Of a stretch of DNA of 64,000 nucleotides, positions 51,661-60,736 are shown piece by piece; the stretch's first letter is position 1; each line of letters starts with the position of its first letter. The DNA comes from Paenibacillus mesophilus (GTDB lineage: Bacteria > Bacillota > Bacilli > Paenibacillales > NBRC-103111): the NCBI RefSeq assembly GCF_005938385.1, contig NZ_VCRA01000006.1, positions 124,001-188,000 of the forward strand, read 5' to 3'. The notes under the pieces were generated by a model. It worked only from the letters and a program-made list of their open reading frames with translations. It made no database searches and was not told the origin of the DNA. The position numbers were made by a program, and so were the translations under genes.

Positions 51661-51684
51661 CGTATCGCTAACCAATGATCAAAA

Positions 51685-52683
51685 TCAGTCCTTCGGCAAT
51701 CGAATCCAGTTGCCGCCAAGCCACGTATCGATTAGGTACCATTGCCCGGCCTTCTCGCGGGCTGTGACCGTCTGCGGCCCCAAATACGCTCCTGTCGGGA
51801 TGAGCTTGCCGCCCGAGCGATCGTATAGATCGACGTTCCCTTTCAATGCAAACGTTTCGTGATGCGGTTGCGGATTCCATGCCGACTTGCCCGCAATTTC
51901 CGTAATATAGCGATTTACGCCATCCGCTATGCCTTCCGCCATCTTCTCCTGGTAATCATCCGTCGAGAGCAGCCGGTCTTCCTCGGGGTTCGTCATGAAC
52001 CCCATCTCGATCAGCACATTCGGCACGGTTGACCAGTTGAACCCGGACAAATCGTCCCGGGCTACCGTTCCGCGAGATTTCACACCGGTCGCCGCGACCA
52101 TATCCGCCAACACGATGCCTGCCGCCGATTTGCTCAGCCTGTACAACTCGGGCGTTGCCGAGACGGATTCCGCCGGGTACAGCACAGACGCTCCCCGCGT
52201 CTTGGACGACGTATCCCCGTCTGCATGAATCCGTACAAACAAGTCGGCGCCGGCGGCATTCGCGGCCTCGGCCCGCTCCTTGTTGCTGATATCGACATCG
52301 TTTCTTTCCCGGGTCATAACGACGGTATACCCTCTCGCCTCCAGTTTATCCTTGAGGCGCATGGACACTTCCAAAGTGAGTACGTATTCCGGTTTGCCCG
52401 TAGCGACGCCGCGCGTACCGGAAGCTACCTTCCGCTTCATCTCTTCGGAACCGGGCCCGACCGGCTCCAATTCGTTATTGCCTTTCTCCTGATGTCCGGG
52501 ATCGATGCTGATCACAGGCGGGGCGTCCGCACGATGCACATCTGCGGCGGCAGGAGCTTTCACGGTTATGATCGATACGGCCAGCAATGCCGTCAATAAC
52601 AGAGCGGCTGTTTTTCCTTGGCGGACCGCTTTGGCCCGCGATGCCGTTTGGTTCATGTTGTTAATCGTTTCCTTGCTGTCCAT
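51685..52683 (-). CDS. N-acetylmuramoyl-L-alanine amidase (Amidase_3, CwlD-like)
   Basis: The 332-residue protein has an N-terminal hydrophobic signal (about 25-47) and an Amidase_3 domain (about 58-245) with zinc ligands His in DPGHQ, Glu in LTLEVSMRLK and His in RIHADGD, and catalytic Glu in LIEMGFMTNPEED. A C-terminal segment (about 260-332; SH3-like) probably binds wall. It removes stem peptides from peptidoglycan. The start could be the ATG at 52656. Confidence 0.92.
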   Translation of the reverse strand: MDSKETINNMNQTASRAKAVRQGKTAALLLTALLAVSIITVKAPAAADVHRADAPPVISIDPGHQEKGNNELEPVGPGSEEMKRKVASGTRGVATGKPEYVLTLEVSMRLKDKLEARGYTVVMTRERNDVDISNKERAEAANAAGADLFVRIHADGDTSSKTRGASVLYPAESVSATPELYRLSKSAAGIVLADMVAATGVKSRGTVARDDLSGFNWSTVPNVLIEMGFMTNPEEDRLLSTDDYQEKMAEGIADGVNRYITEIAGKSAWNPQPHHETFALKGNVDLYDRSGGKLIPTGAYLGPQTVTAREKAGQWYLIDTWLGGNWIRLPKD

Positions 52684-52718
52684 CTGCCATTCATCGTTCG
52701 CACCGGTCCTTTACGGGA

Positions 52719-53510
52719 TTAATAAGTAACGGAAATATGCCCCATCTTCATCGATACGCGATCTACCATCTCGACCAGAATGGAGGCCAGTTCCCGCTCG
52801 CGTTCCGCCAAATTCATCTTCGACAGCGCGCCGGAGATGCTGATGCCCGCTACCACCTTGCCGGTCCGTCCGACGACGGGCGCAGCCAGACAAGCGCGGC
52901 CGAGGGCCAGCTCCTCCTCTTCCACCGCGTAGCCTTTCTTGCGTATCTGGTCGAATTGCTCGTACAGCTTCGCTTTGTCCGTAACCGTCCGGTCCGTATA
53001 GGCCTTCAAAGGCTCGTTCGACAGCAGCTCCTCAGTTTCCTCCGCATTGCCGTAAGCAAGGAGAACCTTGCCGATCGCCGTACAGTGGAGCGGATTGCGC
53101 CGACCTATGAACGTGTACATTCTGGGGGACGTGTAGCTGTCCACATGCGCCAAGTAAAACAAAGTGCCCCGGTCAAGTATCGCCAGGTTGGCGTCGAAGC
53201 CGGTTTTCTTCTCCGTTTCGTAAAGCTCGGGCAGCGCTTGCTTGCGGATTTCGTAATGATTCAGGGCGATGCCGCCCAGCGTAATGATCTCGTTGCCAAG
53301 CCGGTAGTAGCCGGTGGACTCATCCTTGATCACATAGCCGAGCGAGACCATCGTAGTCAGCAGACGGGATACGTTGCTTTGCGTCAAATTGAGCATTTTG
53401 GCAAAATCGATCACCCGCAGCTCGGGATATTCGTTCGTAAAGCAAGACAATATTCCTAACGCCCGCGTTACGCTTTGCGTCAGCATCGCGGTTGATTGTT
53501 CCGATTTCAA
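52719..53510 (-). CDS. IclR-family regulator
   Basis: The 263-residue protein has an N-terminal winged helix (about 10-70; RVIDFAKMLNLTQSNVSRLLTTMVSLGYV) and the IclR effector domain (about 85-255; ALGRACLAAPVVGRTGKVVAGISISG). TTG 53510 is six bases from GAGGAGG; readings from 53576 add a leader without a ribosome site. It is downstream of a terminator from the sialidase/hydrolase genes and probably controls them and the divergent symporter. Confidence 0.9.
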   Translation of the reverse strand: MKSEQSTAMLTQSVTRALGILSCFTNEYPELRVIDFAKMLNLTQSNVSRLLTTMVSLGYVIKDESTGYYRLGNEIITLGGIALNHYEIRKQALPELYETEKKTGFDANLAILDRGTLFYLAHVDSYTSPRMYTFIGRRNPLHCTAIGKVLLAYGNAEETEELLSNEPLKAYTDRTVTDKAKLYEQFDQIRKKGYAVEEEELALGRACLAAPVVGRTGKVVAGISISGALSKMNLAERERELASILVEMVDRVSMKMGHISVTY

Positions 53511-53610
53511 GAGGATCCTCCTCAAATAAAAATCCAATTTCATATTGCACATTTCCATTCTAAATGATTCACCCATTTATTTCTACACACCGTTGAATTG
53601 TGTTGTCAAA

Positions 53611-53642
53611 AACGCAAAGAAACCTTCGCGAATGCGAAGGTC
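53611..53642 (-). terminator. Terminator of the hydrolase/sialidase/lyase operon
   Basis: ACCTTCGC and GCGAAGGT form a stem around ATTC on the minus strand with a T-rich tail. Confidence 0.85.
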
Positions 53643-53668
53643 AGAACACTTTTCCGAATCAAACGAAC

Positions 53669-54610
53669 TCAATCCGCGTCTCGCGTGCGAACCGTCCTGC
53701 ACCACGATACAAACGTTTCCGGCAAGAAATGCTTGTAACTCCCGTGCAGGCACGTCTCCCCGTCTTGATCGACCCGGATATCGTCCACGGCGATGCCACG
53801 AGCCCGAAGCAGCGCGGCATACTTGACCGCATGCTCCTCCATCGGCAGCACCTGATCCGTCGAAGACCAGACGAGCAGCGTCGGCGGCCACTTGCTAACG
53901 GCGTCGTCTTCCGTACCGGAGACCGGAGCGCGGCACGGATCGGCGTCCTCCGCTTTGGACTCGAATTCGGCGATATCGTCGGAGGCTATCCCAAACGCCC
54001 GCTTTATTCCTTCCCGGTGAGTGTGCATAAACGCATGGCGCAAATGGCAAAGCGGATACTGTCCGATTATGCCAAGCACCCGATCGGCTCCCAACGTCCG
54101 GACCGCTCCTACGGTCGTCATAAATCCGTTGGACGCCCCGAGTATGAAGCATTTCCGCTCCACCCGGTACGTCTCCACCATATGCTGATAAAAAGAAGCG
54201 CATGCGCGAGTGCAATTGTCGTTGCCGTAGAGCAGATCCCCATCATTTTGCGCACCGCATACGACATAGCCGGCACGCAAAAAAGCTTCGATCGTCGGGT
54301 TGGAATACCTCCGGTATCCGGGCGCATCCATGTGCAAATAAGCTCCGTCGTTTTGCGTATCGACGCCGTACTGCGTCTTCTCGGACCAATTCGCTTTACG
54401 CTCCGTCCCGTCCATCACCCATCCGTTGCCGTGGTTGCATAGGATCCATGGATGCGGCTTTCCGTCCGGATCGTATTGATACGGCAATCGCACGAAGCAC
54501 CAGTCGTTACCCTCTCCTCCGAACCGGTAGACGAGCGCATCGCCGGCTTTCCCATGCGGTCGTACGGGCATCTCTGCGCATGCTGCCTGCAACCCTTCAT
54601 CCGTCGACAT
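53669..54610 (-). CDS. Alpha/beta hydrolase (esterase-like)
   Basis: The 313-residue protein has a nucleophile elbow GASNGF (Ser), NHGNGW for the oxyanion hole, an Asp in WSSTDQVLP and a late His in CLHGSYKHF, the alpha/beta hydrolase triad. No signal peptide is seen. It overlaps the sialidase-like gene by 14 bp. A sialate O-acetylesterase-like role would fit the cluster but is speculation. Confidence 0.8.
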   Translation of the reverse strand: MSTDEGLQAACAEMPVRPHGKAGDALVYRFGGEGNDWCFVRLPYQYDPDGKPHPWILCNHGNGWVMDGTERKANWSEKTQYGVDTQNDGAYLHMDAPGYRRYSNPTIEAFLRAGYVVCGAQNDGDLLYGNDNCTRACASFYQHMVETYRVERKCFILGASNGFMTTVGAVRTLGADRVLGIIGQYPLCHLRHAFMHTHREGIKRAFGIASDDIAEFESKAEDADPCRAPVSGTEDDAVSKWPPTLLVWSSTDQVLPMEEHAVKYAALLRARGIAVDDIRVDQDGETCLHGSYKHFLPETFVSWCRTVRTRDAD

Positions 54611-55664
54611 GGGCCATATCCCCAAGCCGGCGCGTCAGCTCGGCCCAATCGTACTCCAGCCTGACGATGTCCGGCTTATGTCCGGTCGCATCGGGAGCAT
54701 ACGTAATGACGTTAAACATCGTCCGGCCGTTCTCGTTGATGAAATAAGGCTCGGGGTAGTAGGAGTCGCCCGCCTCATTATCATTCGTGTCCAATAGTAC
54801 GTTCGACCGGAGCTCCAGACTGTCGGGGTCGAACCGGTACAGCTCGAGCGTACCGCATGACTGCCCGGCGGGAATATTGCGACAGAGCAGGTACGTTTCG
54901 CCGTCGTGCACGAACAGCTTCGGTCTGCCGACATATTCGATCGAATCGTAACGATCGGATAGAACGGCCGATGCCGTCATGTTGAACTGCAAATCGGTTC
55001 GAAATGCCATTGTCTTCTTATTATAGCCCCGCGCAATAAGAACGAAGCCTTCCTTATAAGGAAGCAGCGTGCTTTCGTTGAAGTCGAATTGAAATTCCGT
55101 ATTCAAATTTTTCAAATACGTCCACGTTTGTCCCGAATCCGCCGTTCGAACGGCATGAACCGCCCTGATGCCTCCGGTTAGCTCGACGAACGACATGACG
55201 AGCATACACACCGATCCGTCGGGACCGGTCTCATCATCGAACGAGTAGCCATACCGATAGCCGCCGACTTCAGGAAAATCGCCTTCGTCCGCGAACGTCT
55301 CCCCTTCATCCACAGAGCGATATAGCCGCAGCCCCAGCCGTTCCTTGGAGCCTCCCTGCTGCACGTCCACATACATATGGATCGAGCCGTCCGGCATGCG
55401 CATCAGCTCCGGATTTTGGTTCACTTTGCCTGCTCCCTCGTCCACGATGTACGGCGACGACACTGTTTTCGTTACGGCGTCCAAAGTGACGACCTCGAGC
55501 GGCGCGCTCGCTTCCCGGAAATGCTTCTCCCCGTTTTTGTAGGCGATCAGAATGCGGCTCCCGTCTCCTTTCAGCTCCAGCATGGACGGAAATGCATAAT
55601 ACCGCTGTTGCTCGACGGGCCCTTCGCTGCCGACCAATACTTGCTTCCGCTTATGCTCAATCAT
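54597..55664 (-). CDS. Sialidase-like beta-propeller protein
   Basis: The 355-residue protein has Asp-box repeats (SVDEGETF, TADSGQTW) and a propeller fold of the sialidase/GH33-like superfamily, with fewer classical boxes than the protein at 6886. There is no signal peptide. It lies 54 bp downstream of the NanA-like lyase and overlaps the hydrolase gene. Substrate assignment to sialic acid rests mainly on its neighbours. Confidence 0.75.
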   Translation of the reverse strand: MIEHKRKQVLVGSEGPVEQQRYYAFPSMLELKGDGSRILIAYKNGEKHFREASAPLEVVTLDAVTKTVSSPYIVDEGAGKVNQNPELMRMPDGSIHMYVDVQQGGSKERLGLRLYRSVDEGETFADEGDFPEVGGYRYGYSFDDETGPDGSVCMLVMSFVELTGGIRAVHAVRTADSGQTWTYLKNLNTEFQFDFNESTLLPYKEGFVLIARGYNKKTMAFRTDLQFNMTASAVLSDRYDSIEYVGRPKLFVHDGETYLLCRNIPAGQSCGTLELYRFDPDSLELRSNVLLDTNDNEAGDSYYPEPYFINENGRTMFNVITYAPDATGHKPDIVRLEYDWAELTRRLGDMAHVDG

Positions 55665-55718
55665 CCGCGTTCTCGTCTCCTCTCATTTCGTATATAACCG
55701 CTAAACTGGCAGTCCTTG

Positions 55719-56642
55719 TTACGTAACGCTCGGCTCGCATTCCCGAACGTGCTTCATGATCTTCTCATAAATCTCGCGGATGGCCGGCCCGTCGGACAGT
55801 TTTGCGGCAGGCAGCGGCAAGCGCGGTGTGCCGCAGTCGATTCCGCGAAGCTTGACTAGCTCTTTGACGGCTGCGAACAAGCCGATCGCGCGAATATCGG
55901 TAATGATCTCGTTGATGACGAATTGCAGCCGCTGCGCTTCGTCCACGTTTCCGGCCCGGAATTCGCGCTCCAGCCGGACGAACAGCTCCGGCATCGCCCC
56001 GTACGTCCCGCCGATTCCCGCGCTCGCTCCCATAATTCTTCCGGCCAAATATTGCTGATCCGGACCATTGAACAAGAGGAACCGATCGCCGCCGATCGCT
56101 TTAAACTGCTGCAATTCGTAGACGTTGAACGTTGTCGTCTTCATGCCGAGCAGCTTCTCATTGCCGAGCATTTCCTTCAGCATGGTGTTAGACATATGGA
56201 AGCCGGTCGCGGCCGGGATGTTGTATATAATAAACGGCAGCGAGCAGCTATCCATCATCGAGTTCCAATACGCTTTAACCGCCTCTTCGGTATAGGAATA
56301 ATAAAACGGCGGGATCGAGGAAACGGCGTCCGCTCCGGCTTGCTCGGCATGCCGGGCCAGCTGCACGCTGTCCTTCGTCGTATTGGCCCCGATATGAGCG
56401 GTTACGGTTACGCGTCCGTCGTTCGCTTCCAATACCGCCTCCAGCATCATTTTCCGTTCATCGACGCTCTGCAGAATGCCTTCCCCGGTTCCTCCTCCGA
56501 CATAAAGCCCGTCGACGCCCTTCCCAATGAGGAAACGGGTCAGCTGTCCGGCCGCTGCAGGGCTGACCTCGCCCTTATCGTCATAGCAGGAATTCATCGC
56601 GACGTGTACGCCCGAGAATTTGTTCAAACTTAGGTGTGCCAT
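55719..56642 (-). CDS. N-acetylneuraminate lyase-like DapA-family aldolase
   Basis: The 307-residue TIM-barrel aldolase has the Schiff-base Lys in GMKTTTFNVYE, Tyr in YNIPAATG, GGGTGEGI near the N-terminus and IGGTYGAMPE. Order and spacing match NanA of E. coli (YNIPALSG, LKQTSGDLYQ, IGSTYNI) better than DapA. It would split N-acetylneuraminate or a similar 2-keto acid into pyruvate and an aldose. It is the first gene of its operon, divergent from an SSS symporter. Confidence 0.88.
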   Translation of the reverse strand: MAHLSLNKFSGVHVAMNSCYDDKGEVSPAAAGQLTRFLIGKGVDGLYVGGGTGEGILQSVDERKMMLEAVLEANDGRVTVTAHIGANTTKDSVQLARHAEQAGADAVSSIPPFYYSYTEEAVKAYWNSMMDSCSLPFIIYNIPAATGFHMSNTMLKEMLGNEKLLGMKTTTFNVYELQQFKAIGGDRFLLFNGPDQQYLAGRIMGASAGIGGTYGAMPELFVRLEREFRAGNVDEAQRLQFVINEIITDIRAIGLFAAVKELVKLRGIDCGTPRLPLPAAKLSDGPAIREIYEKIMKHVRECEPSVT

Positions 56643-56972
56643 GGAAAACCTCCAAGCTCATTTTGAATGAGATGATTGCAATGTGGTATTTTTTAAGCAA
56701 ACAACATGTTTATGTATCAAATTATAGTATTTAATTTCATAATACACAATACAATTTTACACTAGGCTTTACATTTGCTTTGGATACCCGTCCTCAATAA
56801 GCTGTCATGACTGTTCAGGATCTCAATAAGCTCTACCCTGTAAAATCTCTCGAATTTGCAGTTATTCCGCATATAACGCGGACATAAGTATCTTATTAAA
56901 GCGCTTTCAATCGAAGCGTTTGTTATGAGGCTGTCGACGGTTTCAACATTCCCTTAAAAGGAGAGGAAACGC
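56643..56972. other. 330-bp divergent control region
   Basis: A+T-rich region between the lyase and symporter genes. It contains GTATT-9-AATAC at 56727-56745, a possible IclR site, and a near-cre at 56895-56909. No gene is seen. Confidence 0.6.
56895..56909. promoter_or_regulatory. Near-cre operator upstream of the symporter
   Basis: ATTAAAGCGCTTTCA differs from WTGNAANCGNWNNCA at one base and has a perfect AAAGCGCTTT centre. It lies 64 bp before the symporter start. Confidence 0.45.
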
Positions 56973-58451
56973 GTGCACGTACTCGATTGGGTTGTCATGG
57001 GACTCTATTTCCTTCTGATGATCGGCATCGGCGTCTGGTCATACCGCCAGGTAAAAGGAACCGGCGATTTTTTCACCGCGGGAGGCCGGATGCCGTGGTG
57101 GCTGTCCGGCATCTCGCACCATATGTCCGGATACAGTGCGGCCGTCTTCGTCGCATACGCGGGAGTCGCCTACAAGTACGGCTTCACGCTGTACATATGG
57201 TGGGCCGTTCCGGTGGCGGTCGCCGTCTTCGTCGGAGCGCGATGGATCGCTCCCCGCTGGTCCCGGCTGCGGCAGCGGTTGAACATCGAGTCGCCGACGG
57301 AATATTTGGCGAAACGGTATAACGTTCCGACCCAGCAAATTATGGCTTGGAGCGGTGTGCTGCTGAAGCTGTTCGACGTCGGCGCGAAATGGGCGGCGAT
57401 CGCCGTCATTCTGAACGTATTCGCGGATGTGCCTCTGACGACCGGCATTATCGTCTCCGGCGCCTTGTCTCTGCTGTACATTACGATCGGCGGTCTGTGG
57501 GCGGACGCCTTGACCGACTTCGCGCAATTTGTCGTGCAATTGGTCGCCGGGCTCGCCATGTTCATTATCGTGCTCGTCAAGCTCGGCGGCATCGGCTCGA
57601 TCTTCGACGTCTGGGACCGGCTGCCTCCGACCCATAACGATGCGCTTGCCGGGCCGTACACGCTCGGATTCGTGCTCGCCTATTTGCTGATCGATTTCCT
57701 CAGCTACAATGGCGGCACTTGGAATCTCGCCCAGCGGTACATCGCTTCGCCGAACGGCAAAGAAGCGCGCAAGGCCGCTTACTTGTCGTCCGCCCTTTAT
57801 TTGGTTTGGCCGCTCATCTTATTTTTCCCGATGTGGGCCGCCCCCATCTTCTATCCGTCGCTCGCCGACCCGAACCAATCGTACTCGATGATGGCGATGG
57901 ACTTGCTTCCGCCCGGATTGATCGGACTCGTCCTCGCCTCGATGTTCGCCCATACGATGGCGATGACGACGTCGGATGCGAACGCGATCACGTCCGTCGT
58001 CACCCGCGACATCCTGCCGAAGCTGTTCGTCCGGTTCCGCGCCATGAAGGGCAAAGGATCGCTGCTCGCCGCACGCGTCACGCTCGTCGTCTTCACCTCG
58101 CTTACGCTTCTCGTCGCGGTCAATCAGAGCAACTTCGGCGGCATCCTCGGCCTGCTCATCACCTGGTTCGGAGCGCTGATCGGACCGATCTCGATCCCGA
58201 TGCTGCTCGGCCTGCTTCCCGCGTTCAAGCGCAGCGGATCGATGGCGGCTATCGTCTCCTGGGCGGGCGGGCTGCTCACCTTCGGCTACGTGAAATATAT
58301 AATGGAGGCGGCCTCTACCGCCACGCTCGTCGCTTCGCCCGTCGTCGTATCGGCCGTTCTGTTCATCGGTATCGGGCTGGCGACGCACAAGCACAGCGTG
58401 CCGGCAGAAGTCGACGAGCTGGTCGATTCGCTCAATGAAGACTTGACTTGA
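56973..58451 (+). CDS. Sodium:solute symporter (SSS family)
   Basis: The 492-residue protein has about 13 hydrophobic helices and SSS signatures GGRMPWWLSGISHHMSGYSA and NIESPTEYLAKRYN in the N-terminal half. SSS members carry sialic acid (SiaT/NanT type), sugars or amino acids with sodium. Divergence from a NanA-like lyase points to a sialic-acid-like substrate. GTG 56973 follows AAAGGAGAGGA. The gene ends at a strong terminator. Confidence 0.9.
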   Translation: MHVLDWVVMGLYFLLMIGIGVWSYRQVKGTGDFFTAGGRMPWWLSGISHHMSGYSAAVFVAYAGVAYKYGFTLYIWWAVPVAVAVFVGARWIAPRWSRLRQRLNIESPTEYLAKRYNVPTQQIMAWSGVLLKLFDVGAKWAAIAVILNVFADVPLTTGIIVSGALSLLYITIGGLWADALTDFAQFVVQLVAGLAMFIIVLVKLGGIGSIFDVWDRLPPTHNDALAGPYTLGFVLAYLLIDFLSYNGGTWNLAQRYIASPNGKEARKAAYLSSALYLVWPLILFFPMWAAPIFYPSLADPNQSYSMMAMDLLPPGLIGLVLASMFAHTMAMTTSDANAITSVVTRDILPKLFVRFRAMKGKGSLLAARVTLVVFTSLTLLVAVNQSNFGGILGLLITWFGALIGPISIPMLLGLLPAFKRSGSMAAIVSWAGGLLTFGYVKYIMEAASTATLVASPVVVSAVLFIGIGLATHKHSVPAEVDELVDSLNEDLT

Positions 58452-58476
58452 CGGCGCAGGCGGATAGGATAAAAAA

Positions 58477-58516
58477 GGGACGGTAACCGCATACTTATGC
58501 GGCGACCGTCCTTTTA
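58477..58516 (+). terminator. Terminator of the symporter gene
   Basis: GGGACGGT-AA-CCGC and GCGG-CG-ACCGTCC form a long stem followed by TTTT. Confidence 0.88.
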
Positions 58517-58648
58517 TTTGCCTGCAGGCGATCCGAAGATGGGAGAGGTCGTCGGTTGGTTGGCAGAGAAGCTGCGCCGACGCGTGCCGCCCAGCCTCCG
58601 GCTGTTGTATAATAAATAGATCCGAATCATCCGAAGGAGAATGTACCG

Positions 58649-59587
58649 ATGCCGACCGATTTCCAACATTTGTCCGAACAATTGCCCGGCTGGGTGCAAG
58701 AATGCCGTGCCTATGCCGCAGAAGGCCGCGTCGCCACCTACATACCCGAGCTCGCCCACGCGCCGCAGCAAGCGCTCGGTATTATACTGCATCACAAGTC
58801 CGGCCGCACCGTGTCCGCAGGCGACTGCGGGATGCCTTTTACGCTGCAGAGCATATCGAAGGTGTTCACGCTGCTCCTCGCCCTGATGGACCGCGGCGAG
58901 CAAGCCGTATTCGAGAAAGTCGGCATGGAGCCTACGGGCGACGTATTCAACTCGATGCTGAAGCTGGAGCTCGTCCAGCCGGGAAAGCCGTTCAATCCGC
59001 TAATTAACGCCGGCGCGATCGTCATCTCCTCGCTCATACGCGGAGATACGCCCGAACGGAAGTCCGAGCGCATTTTAAGCTTTATCCGCGAGCTGGCCGG
59101 AGACGACACCCCTTCGTTCAACGATAGCGTCTACCGCTCCGAAGCGGCTACGGCGAACCGCAACCGTTCGCTCGCCTATTTTCTGAAGGACAACAAAGTC
59201 CTCGATGAAGACGTCGAGCCGACGCTCGAGGTGTACTTCAAGCAGTGCGCCATCGAGGTGACATGCGCCCACATCGCCCGCATGGGGCTCGTGCTGGCGA
59301 ACGACGGGGTAGATCCGTCGAGCGGACGGGAATTGCTTCCGAAACGTTTCGTGCGCATCGCCAAATCGTTCATGGTCACCTGCGGCATGTACAACGCCTC
59401 CGGCGAGTTCGCCATCCAGGTCGGCATTCCCGCGAAGAGCGGCGTCGCCGGGGGCATATTGGCCGTCGTTCCCGGGGAGCTCGGCGTCGGCATCATCGGA
59501 CCGGCATTGAATGACAAAGGCAACAGCACCGCCGGAGTCCATCTGCTGAAGCGGCTGTCCGAACAGTACGATTGGAGCATGTTCTAG
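58649..59587 (+). CDS. glsA: Glutaminase
   Basis: The 312-residue serine-dependent glutaminase has the catalytic Ser-x-x-Lys in QSISKVF (about 68-75), NPLINAGAI, MYNASGEFA and the conserved GVAGGILAVVPG. It hydrolyses glutamine to glutamate and ammonia. Start ATG 58649 follows GAAGGAGA. The gene is single; no glutamine transporter is nearby. Confidence 0.95.
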   Translation: MPTDFQHLSEQLPGWVQECRAYAAEGRVATYIPELAHAPQQALGIILHHKSGRTVSAGDCGMPFTLQSISKVFTLLLALMDRGEQAVFEKVGMEPTGDVFNSMLKLELVQPGKPFNPLINAGAIVISSLIRGDTPERKSERILSFIRELAGDDTPSFNDSVYRSEAATANRNRSLAYFLKDNKVLDEDVEPTLEVYFKQCAIEVTCAHIARMGLVLANDGVDPSSGRELLPKRFVRIAKSFMVTCGMYNASGEFAIQVGIPAKSGVAGGILAVVPGELGVGIIGPALNDKGNSTAGVHLLKRLSEQYDWSMF

Positions 59588-59645
59588 CAGCCCTGCACAC
59601 GCATGGAATCCGCAAATATCGTCCCCTCAAAGCGGCCGGCTTCCC

Positions 59646-60302
59646 TTAGATGGTCCATTGATCGTGAACGATGCCGACCAGAAGAAGCCGGCTTCCGTCT
59701 TTCTCGAAGACGAGTCTCAAGCTTTTCCAATCCATGCCTTCGAACTTTTTGTCGAACCCGCTGTAATGGTACTCGACGAAATCGTACCGTGCGGCCGGAT
59801 ACGCTTCGCTCATATTATTCGCCATATTGCCCTTGCCGATCGTCTTGTTGACCGAGGTCTGCGGCGCTTTGGCGAAATCGGCGTCATAGATAAACTTGGC
59901 ATAGTATTCGGCGAATTTCAGCTTGATTGGTTCGCCGGAGCCGTCGTACGTTCCCCATTCGTATACGTTGTTATCTTCAAACAGCTTCCCGATGGCGGCC
60001 GGCTTGAACGTCAAATCTTTATCCGCATCCACATAGCCGTATGGCGAGAAGCGAATGCCTTTGTCCGGATGCACCATACGGGCCAGCTTGTTCATGTCTT
60101 TCTCCTTCAATGCCTGCACGACCGCTTTCCCCTGCTCCTCTGCGGAAGGGGCCGCCGGCTTCTCCGGCGTTTGCTCCGTCGGCGCCTTTCCGTCCGGCCG
60201 ATCGGTCGGCGGCTTGTTTGCCGGGGCCGCACAACCGGCCAGGAAGACCAGCATCACGGCCACCCCTAATCCGAATAACGTGCTGGAACCGAACCTTCTC
60301 AT
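59646..60302 (-). CDS. Lipoprotein of unknown function
   Basis: The 218-residue protein has a type II signal with lipobox VFLAGC (Cys about 24), a Pro/Lys-rich linker (NKPPTDRPDGKAPTEQTPEK) and a folded domain (about 60-218) ending KDGSRLLLVGIVHDQWTI. ATG 60302 follows GGGAGGA; a reading from 60464 runs through non-coding leader. Linker and domain resemble SnoaL/NTF2-like lipoproteins of Bacillales but I cannot assign a function. Confidence 0.82.
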   Translation of the reverse strand: MRRFGSSTLFGLGVAVMLVFLAGCAAPANKPPTDRPDGKAPTEQTPEKPAAPSAEEQGKAVVQALKEKDMNKLARMVHPDKGIRFSPYGYVDADKDLTFKPAAIGKLFEDNNVYEWGTYDGSGEPIKLKFAEYYAKFIYDADFAKAPQTSVNKTIGKGNMANNMSEAYPAARYDFVEYHYSGFDKKFEGMDWKSLRLVFEKDGSRLLLVGIVHDQWTI

Positions 60303-60736
60303 GATCCATTCCTCCCGGATGCGGCAGCGTGCACTGCCGTTACTGTTCTTATAGACGTCTTCGGGCCGCCGAAAGTTGCCGGGCGCTCGCCCAATTGCCG
60401 CACCACACGCATCCGCTTGTATGTGCACTATAAAGAGAGCCGAATTGATTTCAGCTCCCGTCACCTCTATACCAGTCTTTACTCCGCATCAAAAGCCAGA
60501 GGCCGTTGATACCTACCGAACCGACACCCCATACTTCCACCTTTCTGATACGGCAATATTTATTGTTTCGGCACCCATATGTCGAAAGCCCGCATCGTCG
60601 GCTCAATCAGGTCCGGAATCCAAAAAATACTGCAATAATATAAACCGACATTACCTTCAAGTGCACCGCACAAAATGCGGCGGAAATTCGAAACATAATC
60701 ACATTTTGCACAGCAGCGCCTGCTGATAAGATGGGG
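60303..60736. other. 434-bp intergenic region, nothing recognised
   Basis: Only random-looking short frames are present (for example a Pro/Ser-rich one at 60376-60726 without a ribosome site). I see no repeats or strong hairpins. Confidence 0.6.

Noticed and set aside
60376..60726. A 116-residue plus ORF in the gap before the AraC gene
   Set aside because: Composition is random and there is no ribosome site; it ends next to an opposing gene.
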